The position numbers were made by a program, and so were the translations under genes. Below, one piece after another: positions 5,775 through 8,672 of a DNA stretch of 8,672 nucleotides. This stretch comes from an uncultured Treponema sp. (GTDB lineage: Bacteria; Spirochaetota; Spirochaetia; Treponematales; Treponemataceae). Under the pieces are notes generated by a model. That model ran no database searches. It saw nothing but the letters and a program-made list of their open reading frames with translations, and was not told the DNA's origin. Every line of letters starts with the position of its first letter. Within the stretch, counting starts at the first letter, position 1. The stretch is taken from contig CAMAFU010000060.1 in assembly GCA_945833725.1 (NCBI GenBank), positions 1-8,672 on the forward strand. Reading direction: 5' to 3'.

Positions 5775-6637
5775 AATTTAATCCTTTCAGGGAAATACTT
5801 AATCAAAAAAAGACAACCGAAAATTCAAGACATGCAAAACGCAACTGGAAAAAAAAGGCTTCTCAGTTCAGTTTTTCAAAATTTGTTCTTGTTCTCTGTC
5901 TGCTTTTTCTTTTTCTTCCACTCCTTGTAATTATTTTTTACTCGTTTAACGCATCAAAAGACACAAATTTTACAGGCCTTTCCTTCGTTTGGTACGAAAA
6001 GTTGATTTTTGATTCTGCACCATTGTGGAATTCCCTTCTCAACAGTTTAATCGTAGCTTTAAGTTCAGGTGCTGTTGCAACAGTTTTAGGCACTTTAGCG
6101 GCTATCGGCATAAGCTGGTACAGATTTATGGGAAAAGGCTACATTCAGACAATAAGTTTTCTTCCTATGGTACTCCCGGAAGTAATAATGGGGCTTTCCC
6201 TTCTTATTTTCTTTAGTGCCATAAAAATGAGTTTGGGGCTTTTTACAATTTTTATTGCCCATACCACATTCTGTCTTCCCTTTGTTTTTTTAATGGTAAC
6301 TGCCAGGGTTGATGAATTCGACTATTCCATTATTGAAGCAAGCTACGACTTAGGTGCAAATGAAAAGCAGACTCTTTTTAAAGTTATAATTCCTGCAATC
6401 ATGCCCGGCATTATTTCCGGCTTTATGATGAGCGTTACAATGTCTCTGGAAGATTATGTTATTACATTCCTTGTAAGCGGTCCGGGAAGCACAACTCTGC
6501 CTCTTTATGTCTATTCAATGATTCGCTTTGGAGTAAGTCCTGTAATCAATTCCCTTTCGTTTGTTTTAATTCTCGTAATATGTCTTCTTACATTTGCCTT
6601 ACGAAAAGGTTTAAAAGGCTTTGCTGCCGCCCGTTAA
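5771..6637 (+). CDS. potC: spermidine/putrescine ABC importer permease PotC
   Basis: This is the second permease of the polyamine importer. About six hydrophobic helices are seen, the first near residues 36-58 (FVLVLCLLFLFLPLLVIIFY), followed by YSFNASKDTNFTGLSFVWYE, a PotC-like periplasmic opening. The EAA loop is EASYDLGANEKQTLFKVIIP (189-208), and MSVTMSLEDYVITFLVSGPG after it is characteristic of PotC. It has 288 residues, about 25 more than E. coli PotC, because of a basic N-terminal extension (residues 1-34, rich in Lys, Arg and Asn). No internal ATG offers a shorter alternative. The start codon overlaps the potB stop as ATGA (5771-5774), with a strong GGAGG at 5760-5764 inside the potB end, so translation is probably coupled. 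It lies 58 bases before the potD ATG, a looser gap than the others. Confidence 0.93.
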   Translation: MKFNPFREILNQKKTTENSRHAKRNWKKKASQFSFSKFVLVLCLLFLFLPLLVIIFYSFNASKDTNFTGLSFVWYEKLIFDSAPLWNSLLNSLIVALSSGAVATVLGTLAAIGISWYRFMGKGYIQTISFLPMVLPEVIMGLSLLIFFSAIKMSLGLFTIFIAHTTFCLPFVFLMVTARVDEFDYSIIEASYDLGANEKQTLFKVIIPAIMPGIISGFMMSVTMSLEDYVITFLVSGPGSTTLPLYVYSMIRFGVSPVINSLSFVLILVICLLTFALRKGLKGFAAAR

Positions 6638-6666
6638 TTTTTTAAAACATATCCTGTATGGATTTG

Positions 6667-6677
6667 TAATTTAATCT
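6667..6677 (+). promoter_or_regulatory. motif TAATTTAATCT shared with the potA upstream region
   Basis: In the 58-base potC-potD gap this 11-mer is identical to 3521-3531 before potA, with similar flanks (ATTT and one base before it, T-rich after). It could be a second promoter or operator giving extra PotD, which is often needed in excess over the membrane subunits. No convincing -35/-10 pair accompanies it, and A/T-rich chance similarity is possible. Confidence 0.25.
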
Positions 6678-6695
6678 TTTGTTTTGGAGAATGTT

Positions 6696-7751
6696 ATGAA
6701 AATCGTCTCTAAACTGCTGGCTGCAGGAATTTTGTGTTCTGCAGTACTTGGAATGTTCACTTCTTGCGGAAAAGAAAAAGGCAAGACGCTGTATCTTTAC
6801 AACTGGACCTATTACACTCCCGACGAAGTATTAAGGAACTTCGAAAAAGAGTTTAACTGCACGGTAAAAACAGACAGTTATGCCTCCAACGAAGAAATGT
6901 ATGCAAAACTCAAAGCTGGAGCAAAAGGGTACGATATTGTTGTACCTTCTCAGGACTATGTTTCCATAATGATAGCTCAGGGAATGTTAAAAGAACTGGA
7001 TCAGTCAAAACAGACAAACAATTCCAAACTTAATCCACTTCTTTCAAAAATGGCCTCTTATGATCCGGAATTTAAATATTCTTCACCTTATTATTTGGGA
7101 GCAGCTGGAATTGCCGTAAACAAAACAAAAGTTCCATCCGACAGCTACGAAAAATCCTGGAATATTTTTGCAGATACACAATTTGCAGGTCATGCCACAA
7201 TGATGGACGACATGAGAGAAGTTTTGGGAGATGCCCTTGTTCACTTAGGATACGATTTAAACACCCTTAACGACAGTGAATTGGAAGAAGCAAAAAACCT
7301 TATCCTTACAAAGTGGAAACCTAACCTTGTAAAATTCGATGCCGAAGGTTTTGGAAAATCTTTTGCATCCGGCGATTTCTGGCTTTGTCAGGGATATGCA
7401 GAAGTAATTTACGGGGAGGTTCCAGAAGAAAAATGGGACGAAACCATCGACTTTTTTATTCCGACAGAGGGCGGGCCGTCTTATCTTGACAGCATGTGCA
7501 TACTTAAAGATTCAAAAAATTATGATCTGGCAAATGAATTTATAAACTACATACACCGTCCTGAAGTATACGCAAAATTTCTTGATGCTTTCAGTTTTCC
7601 GTGCTTTGTAGTACCAGAAGCAGCAGCCTATACAACAAAAAAACCGATGTATGAAGCTTCCCAGATGAATTCCTGTGTTTTAAAAAATGACTTAGGCGAA
7701 GGCCTGGATAAATACAACAATATTTGGCAGGAAATACGATTCGGTGAATAA
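6696..7751 (+). CDS. potD: polyamine-binding lipoprotein PotD
   Basis: This extracytoplasmic receptor binds spermidine/putrescine and delivers it to PotBC. It has 351 residues. A lipoprotein signal peptide ends in FTSC, with Cys24 as the predicted lipidated residue; Phe at -3 departs from the usual Leu but fits the relaxed spirochaete lipobox. The mature part is a typical two-lobed type II binding protein: LYLYNWTYYTPDEVLRNFEKEF, the YASNEEMYAKLKAG segment, YDIVVPSQDYV, DDMREVLGDAL (D171, D172, E175, matching the acidic amine-binding residues of E. coli PotD as remembered) and FFIPTEGGPSYLDSM (Y263, D265). The start is the ATG at 6696, with GGAG at 6686-6689 and 6 bases spacing. An in-frame TTG at 6684 overlaps that ribosome site and is rejected. 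It is the last gene of the operon, followed by hairpins and a terminator. Confidence 0.93.
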   Translation: MKIVSKLLAAGILCSAVLGMFTSCGKEKGKTLYLYNWTYYTPDEVLRNFEKEFNCTVKTDSYASNEEMYAKLKAGAKGYDIVVPSQDYVSIMIAQGMLKELDQSKQTNNSKLNPLLSKMASYDPEFKYSSPYYLGAAGIAVNKTKVPSDSYEKSWNIFADTQFAGHATMMDDMREVLGDALVHLGYDLNTLNDSELEEAKNLILTKWKPNLVKFDAEGFGKSFASGDFWLCQGYAEVIYGEVPEEKWDETIDFFIPTEGGPSYLDSMCILKDSKNYDLANEFINYIHRPEVYAKFLDAFSFPCFVVPEAAAYTTKKPMYEASQMNSCVLKNDLGEGLDKYNNIWQEIRFGE

Positions 7752-7777
7752 AACTTTTTTGTAAGGTTTTTATTCAC
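7744..7777 (+). other. hairpin overlapping the potD stop codon
   Basis: GTGAATAAAA (7744-7753) and TTTTATTCAC (7768-7777) form a perfect 10-base stem around a 14-base loop, and the 5' arm includes the potD TAA. There is no T-run after it, so it is not a terminator on its own. It may protect the 3' end of the pot mRNA or act together with the terminator 34 bases downstream. Confidence 0.4.
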
Positions 7778-7810
7778 TCCGTTCAGCAACCCCGATTTTG
7801 CAGAACACCA

Positions 7811-7859
7811 GCCTGAAATGCGGCAAAATACAAACTACCGTGTTTCAGGCATTTTTTTT
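7811..7859 (+). terminator. intrinsic terminator of the potABCD operon
   Basis: The arms 7811-7823 (GCCTGAAATGCGG) and 7838-7850 (CCGTGTTTCAGGC) form a 13-base stem with two G-U pairs and a 14-base loop. It is followed by A and eight T (7852-7859). The orientation and position, 60 bases after the potD stop, fit a Rho-independent terminator for the plus strand. The 3' arm and the T-run lie inside the end of the convergent methyltransferase gene. In the minus direction no T-run follows the hairpin, so it is probably not an efficient bidirectional terminator. Confidence 0.8.
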
Positions 7860-8630
7860 GTTTAAAAGAATATCAACAGTATGACTGCTTGCTCCCAAAA
7901 GTTCTGGACGCAGGGAATTTTTTAACTGATAATCCATAAAAAGTTCAAATGTTTCCTGATCCATTGCATTAAGTTCCCGGCGCATATAGTCGGCAGCCCC
8001 ATCAGACGCAAAAATTTTTACCCGTTCAAGGCCAGTTTTTTCGTTTAATAAGTTTATGTCTTCAAGACGAAGATAGCTGTAAAGATCATTTTCAGAGGAA
8101 ACAGAAGCATAATTCTGAGTTACCGCCCCCGACAAAAGACACTCTTTTATTTTGTTTTTTTTGAAACAGTATTCAATTATGCTGTAATCATTCATTATGT
8201 ATGCCGCAAGAATAAAGCCGTTTTTTTTCGTAACCCGCTTTGCCTGTTCAAAAGCACAAACCCTTTCTTCAAAAGAATTAAGATGATACAAAGGTCCGAA
8301 CAAAAGAGTAATATCAAAAGATGATTCCGGTAAAAAACTTAAATCCAGGGCATTTCCCGGCCATATATTAACACCTTTCTGATGCTTGCTCTCAATTACA
8401 CGGCGATTTTTTTCAACAGGCTCAACAGCCGTTACCATATGACCTTCCTGCGCCAAAGCTACAGAATACCGCCCGGTTCCAGCCCCCACATCAAGAACGG
8501 CAAGATTCTTTCTTTCGTTGATGCACTGGTGAATGTAATGCATCGTAACAAAAAATTCCACCTGCCCGTGCCGCGTAGAAAGTCTGTGTTCTTCGTTGAA
8601 TTTATTGTAGTAGGCTTCAAGTTTAGTCAT
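7845..8630 (-). CDS. class I SAM-dependent methyltransferase, substrate unknown
   Basis: This cytoplasmic Rossmann-fold methyltransferase has 261 residues. Motif I is clear as VLDVGAGTGRYSVALA (45-60). The acidic residue after strand 2 is E70 in VTAVEPV, GNALDLSFLP (92-101) corresponds to the motif III region, and motif IV is FDITLLFGPLYHL (105-117). The start of the protein, YYNKFNEEHRLSTRHGQVEF, is typical of a small-molecule-type methyltransferase group that I recall from Firmicutes and treponemes; its substrate is not known to me. The C-terminal half (about 150-255) is a variable substrate-binding region. The ATG at 8630 has no Shine-Dalgarno sequence, but a good promoter places the transcript start on this ATG. 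The stop codon (7847-7845) lies within the pot terminator hairpin, and the last codons (NKKNA) are read from its T-run. It converges with potD. Confidence 0.85.
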   Translation of the reverse strand: MTKLEAYYNKFNEEHRLSTRHGQVEFFVTMHYIHQCINERKNLAVLDVGAGTGRYSVALAQEGHMVTAVEPVEKNRRVIESKHQKGVNIWPGNALDLSFLPESSFDITLLFGPLYHLNSFEERVCAFEQAKRVTKKNGFILAAYIMNDYSIIEYCFKKNKIKECLLSGAVTQNYASVSSENDLYSYLRLEDINLLNEKTGLERVKIFASDGAADYMRRELNAMDQETFELFMDYQLKNSLRPELLGASSHTVDILLNKKNA

Positions 8631-8636
8631 AGAAAA

Positions 8637-8665
8637 ATTGTATCAGACAAACAAACCGGCTTCAA
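8637..8665 (-). promoter_or_regulatory. promoter of the methyltransferase gene
   Basis: On the minus strand TTGAAG (8665-8660) and TACAAT (8642-8637) are spaced by exactly 17 bases. Counting from the -10, position +1 falls at about 8630, the A of the ATG itself. The mRNA would therefore be leaderless, consistent with the absence of any ribosome site. Confidence 0.55.
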
Positions 8666-8672
8666 TCCTGCA

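Noticed and set aside
6684..6698. TTG at 6684 as the potD start
   Set aside because: The TTG overlaps the GGAG ribosome site that serves the ATG at 6696, and the ATG gives a standard lipoprotein signal peptide.
1..8672. CRISPR array, tRNA/rRNA genes, insertion sequences, phage or defence genes
   Set aside because: I saw no regularly spaced repeats, no cloverleaf with conserved tRNA bases and no transposase, integrase or defence motifs on either strand.

Overview
The window looks like a chromosomal segment from a treponeme-like spirochaete. This rests on its AT-rich, poly-A/T-rich intergenic DNA, the gene order potA-potB-potC-potD (remembered as the order in Treponema pallidum), a relaxed spirochaete-style lipobox (FTSC) on PotD, an RsmE with an 'IGSERGW' SPOUT loop, and two GC-rich palindromic intergenic elements of a kind I associate from memory with Treponema. 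No database search was possible, so the genus is inference.

Layout, left to right. Positions 1-728 (minus) hold the N-terminal 242 codons of an NhaC-family Na+/H+ antiporter that runs off the left edge. The divergent gap 729-1023 carries the nhaC promoter and a palindromic intergenic element. rsmE (1024-1761, plus) encodes the 16S rRNA m3U1498 methyltransferase. It meets, tail to tail with only 4 bases between, a 77-residue two-helix membrane protein of unknown function (1766-1999, minus). A second divergent gap (2000-2162) holds promoters for both neighbours and a perfect palindrome. azlC-azlD (2163-3277, plus) form a translationally coupled branched-chain amino acid exporter pair. The gap 3278-3578 holds a large multi-hairpin element and then the pot promoter. 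potABCD (3579-7751, plus) is a complete spermidine/putrescine ABC importer (ATPase, two permeases, lipoprotein receptor) closed by a strong terminator. A class I SAM-dependent methyltransferase (7845-8630, minus) converges on it, and its stop codon lies inside that terminator hairpin.

The genes fall into unconnected housekeeping and transport modules: ion homeostasis, ribosomal RNA modification, amino acid export and polyamine import. I see no mobile element genes, phage genes, CRISPR array, toxin-antitoxin pair or defence system, and no clear undescribed multi-gene system. The observations most worth checking are non-coding: two structured intergenic elements that share a sequence grammar in opposite orientations, two genes (azlC and the terminal methyltransferase) whose promoters predict leaderless or nearly leaderless mRNAs, an 11-base motif shared upstream of potA and potD, and apparent replacement of canonical tryptophans in the PotD binding pocket.
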